64,000 bases of DNA from Kiloniella laminariae DSM 19542 (GTDB lineage: Bacteria; Pseudomonadota; Alphaproteobacteria; Kiloniellales; Kiloniellaceae): positions 115,730-179,729 of the forward strand of contig NZ_KB893134.1 of NCBI RefSeq assembly GCF_000374005.1. Direction: 5' to 3'. A model generated the notes under the pieces. That model searched no databases and was not told the origin of the DNA. It saw nothing but the letters and a program-made list of their open reading frames with translations. Positions 17,314 through 25,540 of this stretch are shown one piece after another (positions within the stretch are counted from its first letter, which is position 1; each line of letters opens with the position of its first letter). The translations under genes and the position numbers were made by a program.

Positions 17314-18009
17314 ATGCGTGAAATCATTCTCGATACCGAAACCACCGGGTTCAAACCCGAAGAGGGTCACCGCATTGTCGAGATCGGCTGTCTGGAGGTC
17401 TATCAGAACCTGCCGACGGGAAAATCGCTGCAACTCTATATCAACCCTGAACGCGATATGCCGGAGGGTGCTTTCAAGGTCCATGGCATCAGCAGCGAGT
17501 TTCTGGCGGATAAACCGCTTTTTGCAGCTGTCGCTGACGAGTTTCTGGACTTTATCGGTGAAGATCCGCTGGTAATCCACAACGCGCCCTTTGATATGAA
17601 GTTCCTCAACAGCGAGCTGCGCTGGGCCGGAAAACCGTCGCTTAAAAACAAGCCGATTGATACCGTTATCATTGCCCGCGAACTTTTCCCGGGCTCCCCG
17701 GTGAATCTGGATGCGCTCTGTCGCCGTTTTGAAATTGATAACTCAAGCCGTACCTACCACGGCGCGTTGCTCGATTGTGAACTGCTGGCAGAGGTTTATC
17801 TGGAACTGCGCGGGGGACGGCAGCATGGCTTTGATCTCGGCGCAAAAAGCCGCAAGGGACAAAACGCCGGGGCGGGGGGCAGCGGGTCCCTCACCCTGCC
17901 CTCGGGCAAAAAAATCCGCGAAGCCCGCCCGCACCCGATATCCGAAGAAGAGCTGGCGGCGCATGAAGCTATGCTCGGTCTGCTCAGTGATCCCCTGTGG
18001 AAAAAATAA
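17314..18009 (+). CDS. dnaQ: DNA polymerase III subunit epsilon (3'-5' proofreading exonuclease)
   Basis: DnaQ proofreads for the replicative polymerase. The DEDDh motifs are clear: Exo I ILDTETTGF (residues 5-13), Exo II HNAPFDMKFL, and Exo III YHGALLDCELLAEVY with the catalytic His and Asp. The C-terminal tail beyond residue 185 (Gly-rich linker, then LTLPSGKKIREARPHPISEEE) resembles the segment that joins polymerase alpha. It is the last gene of the ori-proximal operon, and usually neighbours secB; here a regulator pair lies between them. Confidence 0.96.
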   Translation: MREIILDTETTGFKPEEGHRIVEIGCLEVYQNLPTGKSLQLYINPERDMPEGAFKVHGISSEFLADKPLFAAVADEFLDFIGEDPLVIHNAPFDMKFLNSELRWAGKPSLKNKPIDTVIIARELFPGSPVNLDALCRRFEIDNSSRTYHGALLDCELLAEVYLELRGGRQHGFDLGAKSRKGQNAGAGGSGSLTLPSGKKIREARPHPISEEELAAHEAMLGLLSDPLWKK

Positions 18010-18050
18010 GGCTGGCAAGAAACGTACCAATTCTACAAAGCTTCCGGACA

Positions 18051-19013
18051 CTAATTTTTATAGATTCTGCTTAAACAATCAATTTCTTCCCTGATGTGTT
18101 CGACCAGCTCGGGCGGATCCAGAACCTGACAGTCCGAACCAAGGCGTAAGAGGTCAAAACAGGCCTGTAGTATAGACTCGATCGGTATCGAGACGATAAA
18201 ACAGTCGTTTGAATCTGGACCGTGACAGCTCTCTTCAGCTGCCTGTGCAACAGAGGCGCTCAGTTCACCGATACGTTTAAGGCCATTACGGGTAAGTTGT
18301 AATCTTGCTGTGGCCTGATAGATGTTTGTCTCATACCGCCTTACAGCCTGTTGCCAAAAATCGGCCAGATTAAAACCACTGGGCCGGATAAAGTTGTCTT
18401 TCAACAGGTCAACTTTGCGAAATTTCGAAACGCGGTAGATCCTCTCGTCACCATCTGTGAGGCCTGCGAGATACCATGTACCGCCTTTTACCACGAGACC
18501 AAGCGGGTTGATTGTGCGTGTGACACAGCCGCGCCAGCTTTCATAGCTGCAGTGGATCCGACGGGAATTCCAGACGGCATTGGCAATTTCATGAAGTTTG
18601 CTCGCCGGTTCAGCGATTCCAAACCAGGAAACCGGGTCAACATGCACATGGGCGGATATCTTGCCAATAAGGGCGCGTTGAGCTTCGGGCAAGGCATCAA
18701 ACAGCTTGTTTTGTCCTCTGAGTAATGCCGCCTGCAAACCCAACTGTCTGACCTGATCAGGCAGACCCGAGAGCAGCAGTGCTTCGGTTTCAATCCCGGT
18801 CAAACCTGTTGGCGGCATGCGCCATCCGTCAAGCAGCTGGAATCCTCCTGTCCTTCCCCGATCCGCATAGACTGGCACTCCGGCAAAACTCAGGTGATCC
18901 ATGTCACGGTAAATCGTACGGACTGATACTTCCAGCTCGACAGCAAGCTGTTCTGCAGTTACCTGCCCTTTTTGCAGGTGCATGAGAATAGAAAGAAGTC
19001 TGGAAGCCCGCAT
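18051..19013 (-). CDS. YafY/WYL-domain transcriptional regulator
   Basis: A 320-residue regulator with an N-terminal DeoR-type helix-turn-helix (RASRLLSILMHLQKGQVTAEQLAVELEVSVRTIYRDMDHL, described here by residues 2-41) and a central-to-C-terminal WYL domain that senses ligands or single-stranded nucleic acid. The WYL landmark appears as KGGTWYLAGL. It is divergent from the DUF1579-like gene at 19176 and probably controls it and itself from the 162 bp spacer. This pair interrupts the usual dnaQ-secB adjacency. Confidence 0.9.
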   Translation of the reverse strand: MRASRLLSILMHLQKGQVTAEQLAVELEVSVRTIYRDMDHLSFAGVPVYADRGRTGGFQLLDGWRMPPTGLTGIETEALLLSGLPDQVRQLGLQAALLRGQNKLFDALPEAQRALIGKISAHVHVDPVSWFGIAEPASKLHEIANAVWNSRRIHCSYESWRGCVTRTINPLGLVVKGGTWYLAGLTDGDERIYRVSKFRKVDLLKDNFIRPSGFNLADFWQQAVRRYETNIYQATARLQLTRNGLKRIGELSASVAQAAEESCHGPDSNDCFIVSIPIESILQACFDLLRLGSDCQVLDPPELVEHIREEIDCLSRIYKN

Positions 19014-19175
19014 TTATTTTTATGACTCTCTTAAAACCTGACATTATCTGACAAGTATATGCGGTTAGTTTCGGTTTTGTATCAAAAAAACCAAGAATGT
19101 ATCGTGATTGGTTCCGGAAAAAAGCGCCGAAAAGGATCAATCAGAGGTAATTCGAAACTGACAGGATCTCAAAAT

Positions 19176-19646
19176 ATGACCCAAAAACCTGGCTCGGAAT
19201 TCAACTTTCTTGCGGGGGCATGGAAGGTGCAGCATCGCCGTCTTAAAACCCGCCTTGCAGGGGCTGAAGACTGGGAGGAATTTTCTGGTCAGACGACTGC
19301 GCATCTGACTTTGGGCGGTCTGGGGAATATTGATGACAATATTCTTGAACTTCCTGATGGGCGTTACCGTGCGATTTCTCTACGCAGTTATGACCCATCG
19401 ACAAAACTCTGGGCGATATGGTGGCTTGATGGACGGAAACCGCATGATCTGGATGTCCCGGTTGTGGGGGGATTTAGCGATGGGATTGGTCTTTTTTATG
19501 CGGAAGATATTTTTGAAGGAAAAGCGATCAAGGTTCGTTTTGTCTGGAGAGATATGACCACGGCATCACCTTGTTGGGAGCAGGCGTTTTCTCCTGATAA
19601 CGGACAGACGTGGGAAGTTAACTGGACCATGAGTTTTACAAGATAG
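19176..19646 (+). CDS. DUF1579-like protein
   Basis: The 156-residue cytosolic protein has the features of small beta-barrel DUF1579-type proteins: an N-terminal FLAGAWKVQHRRLK, then LRSYDPSTKLWAIWWLD and a C-terminal CWEQAFSPDNGQTWEVNWTM. No catalytic residues can be named. The ATG at 19176 follows AGGA with nine bases spacing; the frame upstream to 19059 overlaps the spacer and is not used. Its divergent partner is a WYL regulator, an arrangement that suggests ligand-responsive control. The family function is unknown. Confidence 0.75.
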   Translation: MTQKPGSEFNFLAGAWKVQHRRLKTRLAGAEDWEEFSGQTTAHLTLGGLGNIDDNILELPDGRYRAISLRSYDPSTKLWAIWWLDGRKPHDLDVPVVGGFSDGIGLFYAEDIFEGKAIKVRFVWRDMTTASPCWEQAFSPDNGQTWEVNWTMSFTR

Positions 19647-19648
19647 TC

Positions 19649-19675
19649 AAAGGGCGGTCACCAGGACCGCCCTTT
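19649..19675. terminator. Bidirectional terminator between the DUF1579-like gene and secB
   Basis: An 11 bp stem (AAAGGGCGGTC with GACCGCCCTTT) and five-base loop is flanked by T-rich sequence on the plus side. It lies between two convergent genes. Confidence 0.88.
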
Positions 19676-19705
19676 TCCATTTTAAGTTCTGAAACGCTAT
19701 CGGAT

Positions 19706-20230
19706 TTAAGCTGTTTCCGTTGCTTTGTCTTCTGCCTTGGCGTCTGTTTCGTCAGCTGCCATGGCTTCGTTAGCCTGTTGGGCGGCTTCTTCGTTGCGGC
19801 GCTGCAGGAACATCTGGTGAAAGTCGATCGGATTCATGATCAGCGGCGGGAAGCCGCCATCGCGGGTGATGTCCGCGACGATGTTTCTGGCAAAGGGGAA
19901 GAGATACCGGGGTGTCTCGACCATCAGCAGAAGATCGATGATCTGTGGCTCAAGACCTTCGGCCAGGGTAACAATCCCGCCGTAATCGAGCTCAATCATA
20001 AAAGCTGTTTTGTCTTCGACCTTGGCTGATCCGCGCACGTTGAGGACAACCTCGTAGGCGGTGTCGGAAAGCTGTGTCGGGCTGACATCAACCTGGATAT
20101 CAAGCTGGGGTGCTTTGCCGGACATCATTGGATAAATCATTGGTGCGTTGGGGTTCTCGAAGGACATGTCCTTGATGAACTGCATCTTGATTGCCAAAGG
20201 CTGCTGCTGGGCTGTTGTTTCTTCAGCCAT
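19706..20230 (-). CDS. secB: Protein-export chaperone SecB
   Basis: The 174-residue tetrameric chaperone keeps preproteins unfolded and delivers them to SecA. The conserved QFIKDMSFENPNAP near the N-terminus and YLFPFARNIVADITRDGGFPPLIMNPIDF are diagnostic. The C-terminus is an acidic and Ala-rich tail. In related genomes secB sits between dnaQ and fxsA; here other genes have been inserted on both sides. Confidence 0.97.
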   Translation of the reverse strand: MAEETTAQQQPLAIKMQFIKDMSFENPNAPMIYPMMSGKAPQLDIQVDVSPTQLSDTAYEVVLNVRGSAKVEDKTAFMIELDYGGIVTLAEGLEPQIIDLLLMVETPRYLFPFARNIVADITRDGGFPPLIMNPIDFHQMFLQRRNEEAAQQANEAMAADETDAKAEDKATETA

Positions 20231-20391
20231 AAATAAATTCTCCCTATATGTTTGCCTGTTTGGCTAGCATGGATTTAGCGCCTAAACAACAGTAGAATCC
20301 AGTGTTTTCCTGTTCTTTTTATGAAAGAAATCTGGCGAAGCGCGCCGTCAAACCCTGTTTTTCATTTCCCTGTTGGTGTCGTGCGTTGTAC

Positions 20392-20940
20392 TCAGCTTTC
20401 TGTGTGGATAACCAGACCTGGAAGATCAATAGAAATCAGGCCGCCGTTGCCGATTTCATGCCCGGTCAGGCCGCGGATAAAGGCCCAGTGGCTGACAACA
20501 AGGGTTTTTGACCAGTCTTCCAGCGCGATCATTTTTTGTTGAAAGAGATGACAGCGTTGTTTGACCTGCTGTTCGGTTTCATCAAGGTCCGGCCACCAGT
20601 GCTCGTTCAGATGGGCAAAATCAATATGAGGCCATTGCCGGGAGAGTTTTGAAGCCGGAGAGCCGATATCGCAGGAAAAAAAGGCGTGTTCGCGCACCAG
20701 GGGTTCGATTTCAATGGGTAAAGCCAGGATATCCGCGACGATCTGGGCCGTTTGCAATGCCCGGGTATAGGGGCTGGCAATAATTCTGGTGATAACTTTT
20801 TTGTCGGCAAGTTCCTCGCCAGCGACTTTGGCCTGATCGCGGCCTTCGTCGGTTAATTCCGGATCCGGAATGTTTGGATCAATCCTTGTTGTAGTGTAAC
20901 TGGCGTTGAATTGGGACTGTCCATGTCTGAGAAGGTACAT
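20392..20940 (-). CDS. Histidine phosphatase superfamily protein
   Basis: The 182-residue product starts MYLLRHGQSQFN, the RHG motif with the phospho-accepting His, and has the second catalytic His in VVSHWAFIRG. The chosen ATG has AAGGA six bases upstream; the frame extends 54 codons further but without signal or homology features I recognise. Members dephosphorylate small metabolites or proteins, or act as phosphoglycerate mutases; the substrate here is unknown. It lies on the minus strand just upstream of secB in gene order, at the edge of an accessory block. Confidence 0.85.
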   Translation of the reverse strand: MYLLRHGQSQFNASYTTTRIDPNIPDPELTDEGRDQAKVAGEELADKKVITRIIASPYTRALQTAQIVADILALPIEIEPLVREHAFFSCDIGSPASKLSRQWPHIDFAHLNEHWWPDLDETEQQVKQRCHLFQQKMIALEDWSKTLVVSHWAFIRGLTGHEIGNGGLISIDLPGLVIHTES

Positions 20941-21153
20941 CCGGTTTCCTTGATGTTGTTTTGCCAGTGCAGACAGATCTCCCGCCCGGGCCGTTTTGTT
21001 TCCGGCACAGGTCAATCTGTGGATTTGTCTTAAATCAGGATAAGAATATACTTCTGTCTTTCCCGGGAAAACAATCAGTTCTTGGTTGGTTGCTTTTTTC
21101 ACTTGATCCTTGCGGGTTCGGGAAGGAGCTTTTGATGAACAGAAAGAAGGCCC

Positions 21154-21699
21154 ATGCTTTTACAGACACCCCTTTGCGACTTTGGCTGGAAAGCCCCTTC
21201 CTTTACGCTGAAAGACCTTGAGGACAGGACCGTCAGTCTGGAGAGCCTCAGAGGTGAAAAAGGTACTCTTCTGGCCTTTATTTGTAATCATTGTCCCTAT
21301 GTGAAGGCGATTGTCTCGTTTCTGGTAGAAGACGCCAAGGTGCTGCAGGAGAACGGCATAGCTGTCGCCGCGATCATGTCCAACGATTATCATGACTATC
21401 CGGAAGATTCGCCCGAGAACATGAAAATCTTTGCTGCGCAACACGGTTTTACCTTTCCCTATCTTCTCGACGAAGATCAATCAGTTGCCCGTCAGTACAA
21501 TGCCGTCTGTACACCGGATTTTTTCGGTTTCGACGCCGGGTTGGGCCTGCAGTACCGGGGGCGACTGGATGCCTCAACCGCCAGAGTGGTGCCTGATGCA
21601 CGCCGGGAATTGCGCGAAGCCATGCTCGCGGTTGCCCAAGGAGGCAAGGGCCCGGAAAACCAGATCGCTTCTATGGGCTGTTCGATAAAGTGGAGATAA
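21154..21699 (+). CDS. Thioredoxin-like AhpC/TSA-family protein
   Basis: A 181-residue thioredoxin-fold protein with the segment LLAFICNHCPYVKAI, where Cys-Asn-His-Cys-Pro forms the redox site, followed by the peroxiredoxin-like VAAIMSNDYHDYPEDSPENM and the cis-Pro region NAVCTPDFFGFD. No signal peptide is seen, so it is probably cytosolic. A thiol oxidoreductase or peroxidase role follows from the family; the substrate is unknown. The start is an ATG with AAGG four bases upstream, and it is divergent from the histidine phosphatase gene. Confidence 0.85.
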   Translation: MLLQTPLCDFGWKAPSFTLKDLEDRTVSLESLRGEKGTLLAFICNHCPYVKAIVSFLVEDAKVLQENGIAVAAIMSNDYHDYPEDSPENMKIFAAQHGFTFPYLLDEDQSVARQYNAVCTPDFFGFDAGLGLQYRGRLDASTARVVPDARRELREAMLAVAQGGKGPENQIASMGCSIKWR

Positions 21700-21726
21700 A
21701 TCTGATAAACGAAATGGGAAAACTTG

Positions 21727-22617
21727 CTATAGATCCATTGTGACAAAAAGCGGTTGATGGTCAGAAGCAATCGCCTGAAGGTTTACAAAAGTATCTTTGA
21801 CCCTTTGTCCCAGATTACTGGTGACAAAACAGTAATCCAGTCGCATATCCCGGCTGCACTCTGCATTTTGGGGATAGGTTGTGCCGGATTTCTCGCGCCC
21901 GTGAATCAGTTCCCAGCAATCAATCAAGCTATCCTCGTAGAGTACCCGACCATAAAAAGGATCTAACGGGCCAACCAGCATTTCATATTCCGGTCCGACG
22001 GGCTCAAGGTTGAAGTCGCCTAAATAAATTGCTGCGGTGCTGTGACCTGTAGAAACCTCTCCATTAGACCAATCGGTTGTGTTTCGAACCATGGGGGGGC
22101 CGGTCCAGACACTGCCGTGCTGGTGGCGGCGCTGGTGAAAATCGAGTAATGAGCGAATTTGCAGCAGCCGTTCTCGGGTGGAGAGGGAACTCAATTGCAG
22201 AGAACAGAAGGCGACTGGGCCAATATCTGTTTCTACCAGAACCTCGAGTATACCTGTTTCACTGTTGTAGTGACTAAGCGAGGCAATTTTAGGAAGCAGA
22301 TGCATTCTGGTCGAAAGGATCGGACGTTTGGAGAGAATCATACAGCCGAACTGCCTGCGGTTATGGTGTATAATTCCGTCCTGATCCGCATAATTTGCCC
22401 CGACATCAAAGGCCGGATGGTAGCTCCAGTAATAACCCGGCAACAATTTTGAAATTTCTTCCGGTTGATTGACCAGTCCGCTACGTTTCCAGTTTACTTC
22501 AACTTCCTGAAGCGCAATCAGATCCGTCCCTTTTACCTGGTCGACAATACGGGAAAGATCAAAGATTCCATCCCGGCCTTTACCATATTGAATATTGTAA
22601 CTTACCAGCTGCATCAA
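21727..22617 (-). CDS. Endonuclease/exonuclease/phosphatase family protein
   Basis: The 296-residue protein carries the metal-dependent EEP fold: QLVSYNIQYGKG at the N-terminus (Asn), LIALQEVEV (catalytic Glu), LGDFNLEPVG and a final SDHQPLFVTM (catalytic Asp-His). Members cleave phosphodiesters in nucleic acids, sphingomyelin or phosphoinositides; the target here cannot be told. There is no signal peptide. It is convergent with the thioredoxin-like gene, with 27 bp between the stops. Confidence 0.88.
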   Translation of the reverse strand: MMQLVSYNIQYGKGRDGIFDLSRIVDQVKGTDLIALQEVEVNWKRSGLVNQPEEISKLLPGYYWSYHPAFDVGANYADQDGIIHHNRRQFGCMILSKRPILSTRMHLLPKIASLSHYNSETGILEVLVETDIGPVAFCSLQLSSLSTRERLLQIRSLLDFHQRRHQHGSVWTGPPMVRNTTDWSNGEVSTGHSTAAIYLGDFNLEPVGPEYEMLVGPLDPFYGRVLYEDSLIDCWELIHGREKSGTTYPQNAECSRDMRLDYCFVTSNLGQRVKDTFVNLQAIASDHQPLFVTMDL

Positions 22618-22658
22618 AATCTCGGTTTATTAATAAAATCAATTATCTAAAAAAGCGC

Positions 22659-22680
22659 CCCCACGGTAAAAACCGTGGGG
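22659..22680 (-). terminator. Intrinsic terminator after the substrate-binding-protein gene
   Basis: On the minus strand CCCCACGGT, a four-base loop and ACCGTGGGG are followed by GGCGC and six T residues. It ends the 22708-24273 gene. Confidence 0.92.
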
Positions 22681-22707
22681 ACCAGGCTTGCTGAGGGAGC
22701 TGGAATT

Positions 22708-24273
22708 CTAACTGTCCAGCCATACGCGTTCACCTGCACGGTCACCGCTGAGATGACCATCAGGTGAGCCGGCGTAACCTTTGACATGATCGCGTCCTGC
22801 ATCGAGGAAATCGGCAAATACCGGAATTATTGCCCCGCCATCTTCTTGAATCATTTTTTGCAGATCGTGGTACATTTCGCGTCGACGCTGGCTGTCCAGC
22901 TCAGCTCGTGCATCTATCAACAACTGGTCAAAATCAGCTCTTTTCCAGAAGCTATCGTTCCAGGCAGCGTCGGATTTATAAGCTACAGACAGCATGCTGT
23001 CGGCGGTAGGGCGACCAGACCAGTAAGAGGTGCAGAAGGGTTTTTGCATCCAGACACTGGACCAATAGCCATCCGCAGGTTCGCGCTGGACATTTACGCT
23101 GATCCCAGCTTTTGAGGCACTTTCTTTGAACAACACGGCTGAATCAATGGCGCCCTCGAAGGCAGCATCAGAAGTGTGAATGGTGATTTCCTGACCCTCC
23201 ATCCCGGCTTTTTTGAAGTGATAGGCCGCTTTATCCGGATCGTAGGAACGTTGCGATAGATTACTGGCATGGAAGGGATCGGTGATGGGAATTGGGTGAT
23301 CATTTCCAATCTGTCCATAGCCCCGAAGGATAGTCTGCAGCATCTGTTCACGGTTAATGGCGTATTTGAGGGCCAGGCGTAGATCGTTGTTGGTATAGGG
23401 GGCGGTATCGGTGCGCATCAGAAACGGAAGATGGCGCCCACCTTTAGCAGCAAGAATCCTGACACCTTTTGCTCTTTTCAAGAGACCAAGAGTTTTTGGG
23501 TCAACCTTGTTGATCAGATCAACCTGACCTGTCTGCAATGCGGAAGTTCTTGCCGCTACATCTGCTATTCCAAGGGTTTCAATAGCATCGACATGGGCAC
23601 GACCCTCTTTCCAGTAATTCGGATTTCGGGTGGTTAGGCCGCGAACCCCGGGCTCAAAAGATTGAAGCTGATAGCCGCCGGTTCCTTGCCCATCGCTGAA
23701 ATCAGTGGTTCCCGCAGGAACAATCTGGAGATGATAGTCGGACAGCAGTGAGGGAAGATCTGCATTGCCACTTTCCAGTTCGATCACGATCTGGTGGGGT
23801 CCATCTGCTTTGATATTTACGATAGACGTGACCAGACCCTTGGCACCAGAACTGGAATTTTCCCCTCTATGATAGTTCAGGGAGTAGACAACATCTTCGG
23901 CAACCAGCGATTTACCGTTGTGAAATTCTACGCCTTTGCGGAGATTGAACACCCAGGTCCGGGCACCTGCTTTGGCATCCCAGCTTTCAGCCAGTTCCGG
24001 AATAGCTTCGCCATTTGGGCTGATTTCCACCAGATTGTTTCGAAGTTGCCAGGTGATATTTGTTGGCATGTGCGAAGTGAGAGTTGCTGGATCGAGTGAA
24101 TCCGTCGTGGCGCCTCCTGCCATCCCCAAGCGTAATGTGCCGCCTTTTTGGGGGGCTTCTGCACGAGCCTGTTTTGATCCCAGTGAGGAGAGCGCCAAGC
24201 CTCCAGCGGTCATGGCAGCCCCGGATACGAGCAGATCGCGTCGGGATAGAGTATCGTTTCTGTTATCTGACAT
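22708..24273 (-). CDS. ABC transporter substrate-binding protein, family 5 (Tat-exported)
   Basis: A 521-residue periplasmic binding protein of the peptide/opine/nickel class (SBP_bac_5). The N-terminus has a Tat signal: SRRDLLVSGAAMTAGGLALS, with the twin Arg near residue 11. The core shows WDAKAGARTWVFNLRKGVEFHNGKSL, the classic family-5 signature, and repeated solvent-exposed loops. The ATG at 24273 has GGGA eight bases upstream. No permease or ATPase genes accompany it, so it is an orphan binding protein; the ligand is unknown. Its upstream region has heptad repeats (24429-24474), and a three-part winged-helix regulator gene precedes it on the same strand. Confidence 0.9.
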   Translation of the reverse strand: MSDNRNDTLSRRDLLVSGAAMTAGGLALSSLGSKQARAEAPQKGGTLRLGMAGGATTDSLDPATLTSHMPTNITWQLRNNLVEISPNGEAIPELAESWDAKAGARTWVFNLRKGVEFHNGKSLVAEDVVYSLNYHRGENSSSGAKGLVTSIVNIKADGPHQIVIELESGNADLPSLLSDYHLQIVPAGTTDFSDGQGTGGYQLQSFEPGVRGLTTRNPNYWKEGRAHVDAIETLGIADVAARTSALQTGQVDLINKVDPKTLGLLKRAKGVRILAAKGGRHLPFLMRTDTAPYTNNDLRLALKYAINREQMLQTILRGYGQIGNDHPIPITDPFHASNLSQRSYDPDKAAYHFKKAGMEGQEITIHTSDAAFEGAIDSAVLFKESASKAGISVNVQREPADGYWSSVWMQKPFCTSYWSGRPTADSMLSVAYKSDAAWNDSFWKRADFDQLLIDARAELDSQRRREMYHDLQKMIQEDGGAIIPVFADFLDAGRDHVKGYAGSPDGHLSGDRAGERVWLDS

Positions 24274-24428
24274 GTGTTTTTCCCATTTATCCCTTGAAGC
24301 CCCTGGTATCAATATATTGGGGCGATAGCTGTCAGGATTATTTTCGAGTGGTGATCGGTAGAATTAAGGACCTGTCACTTCTTGATTTTCTTATGGGATA
24401 TCATCGTTTGAAGTCAGTAATGTTCTCA

Positions 24429-24474
24429 ATGTTCGAAACTCGAAACAGAGAATTTAATGTTCGAAAATCGAAAG
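24429..24474. promoter_or_regulatory. Paired heptad direct repeats upstream of the binding-protein gene
   Basis: Two 18 bp copies (starting 24429 and 24457, 16 of 18 identical) each contain two TCGAAAN heptads in tandem, for example TCGAAACTCGAAAC. The copies start 28 bp apart, a multiple of seven. They lie about 155-200 bp upstream of the substrate-binding-protein ATG. Direct heptads like these suggest a cooperative operator; which regulator binds is unknown. Confidence 0.55.
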
Positions 24475-24553
24475 GGAAAAGTATCTTTCTGCTAGAATCA
24501 CCCCGGACCTGGCTGTGGAATATTAACGGGGCAAGGTTTGTATAAGTTCAAAT

Positions 24554-25396
24554 TCAGAGGGTTGGTAACAGGATAAGGTTCGGTGAAATCAGCTTTGCCA
24601 GCTTTCGACTGGTTTGTATTGCTTGATCGGGATCGGCGACGATAACAGCGTCGCAAGACTGTAAGGCCGTTATTAATTGATGTTCCGTTGCATCAGGGTC
24701 CAGTACAGAAAACAGATGCAAAGTGGATTTTTGAAGCTCTAACAGGGCAATATCCGCCAGATTTCCGCGCCCGACGAGTAAGATTTTGTGCCAGTGCTTG
24801 TCTTCGGCCTGTTTGACCAGTTCGGCGTATTCCAATCTGATCTCGTTAAACAGGGAGAGGCCATTCTGGAGAAGTGCCTGGATCAGTTGATCCATATGGC
24901 GAGATCCGGTTTCGGTAAGAAAGTAGATATAGCCAAAAGTCTTGTGCTGATGAGAGGTAACTTTTTTGATCCACCCGCTCTCTGTGGCCAAGGTAAAGTA
25001 ACTGTTTATTACGCCAATGGAAACTTTGAGCTGGTCCGATATGGCACGTTGAGAGATGGCATGATTACTGTCGATCAGTTGCAGGACTCTCAACATGATT
25101 TCTTGCTGTACTTTGTGTTTTGCATCTCTGATTCGGGGTTTAAACTTCTGTATCAATAGCTGTTTTTCGGCCAGGTCATATTGTATCTGGCGTTCATTGT
25201 CCCCCACAATAACTGGATAGACCTTTAAGGCCCATAGTTTGGCGGCTTCTAGATTTTTTTGCCGCGTGCTTTTGACAATTGGCCTACTGCGCCAGGGAAT
25301 TTTGAACTCAGCTTGCCAACAAACCGAAGTTCGGTCCCGTCGTTTGAAAAGCCTGATTTCCCGGTTTTCTAAAAAGAAGCTATTTTCTGCTGACAT
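24554..25396 (-). CDS. Winged-helix regulator with integrase-arm-like N-terminus and Rossmann-like C-terminus
   Basis: The 280 residues appear to fall into three parts. Residues about 10-55 (IRLFKRRDRTSVCWQAEF then STRQKNLEAAKLWAL) resemble the arm-type DNA-binding domain of tyrosine integrases. Residues about 95-165 form a winged helix of the MarR/EPS-associated kind (AISQRAISDQLKVSIGVINS, then GYIYFLTETGSRHM). Residues about 200-280 (KILLVGRGNLADIALLELQ, LFSVLDPDATE) look like a small Rossmann/CoA-binding fold. No recombinase catalytic residues are present. The ATG has no Shine-Dalgarno sequence and is preceded by CA repeats. It precedes the orphan binding-protein gene. Confidence 0.6.
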   Translation of the reverse strand: MSAENSFFLENREIRLFKRRDRTSVCWQAEFKIPWRSRPIVKSTRQKNLEAAKLWALKVYPVIVGDNERQIQYDLAEKQLLIQKFKPRIRDAKHKVQQEIMLRVLQLIDSNHAISQRAISDQLKVSIGVINSYFTLATESGWIKKVTSHQHKTFGYIYFLTETGSRHMDQLIQALLQNGLSLFNEIRLEYAELVKQAEDKHWHKILLVGRGNLADIALLELQKSTLHLFSVLDPDATEHQLITALQSCDAVIVADPDQAIQTSRKLAKLISPNLILLPTL

Positions 25397-25398
25397 GA

Positions 25399-25479
25399 TG
25401 TGTGTGTGGTGTGTGTGAAAATGAATGCTGTCAGGTGCATCTTACCACAAAAAAAGCAGTGTGTGTGCAAAGTGTGTGT
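25399..25479. repeat. Two GT-rich dinucleotide blocks upstream of the winged-helix gene
   Basis: TGTGTGTGTG-type tracts occur at 25399-25417 and 25459-25479, each interrupted once in the middle. On the minus strand they are CA repeats, the first ending three bases before the ATG of the regulator gene. They may be an operator pair or a translation-enhancing CA leader. Confidence 0.7.
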
Positions 25480-25540
25480 AATGAAGAGATCTTATTATTT
25501 ACGCCCTTAACCTGGGAAAAACTGTCTTGAGCAAAATAAA

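Noticed and set aside
24554-25396. A mobile-element integrase
   Set aside because: The N-terminus resembles an integrase arm domain, but the catalytic R-H-R-Y core is absent and the remainder is a winged helix and a different fold.
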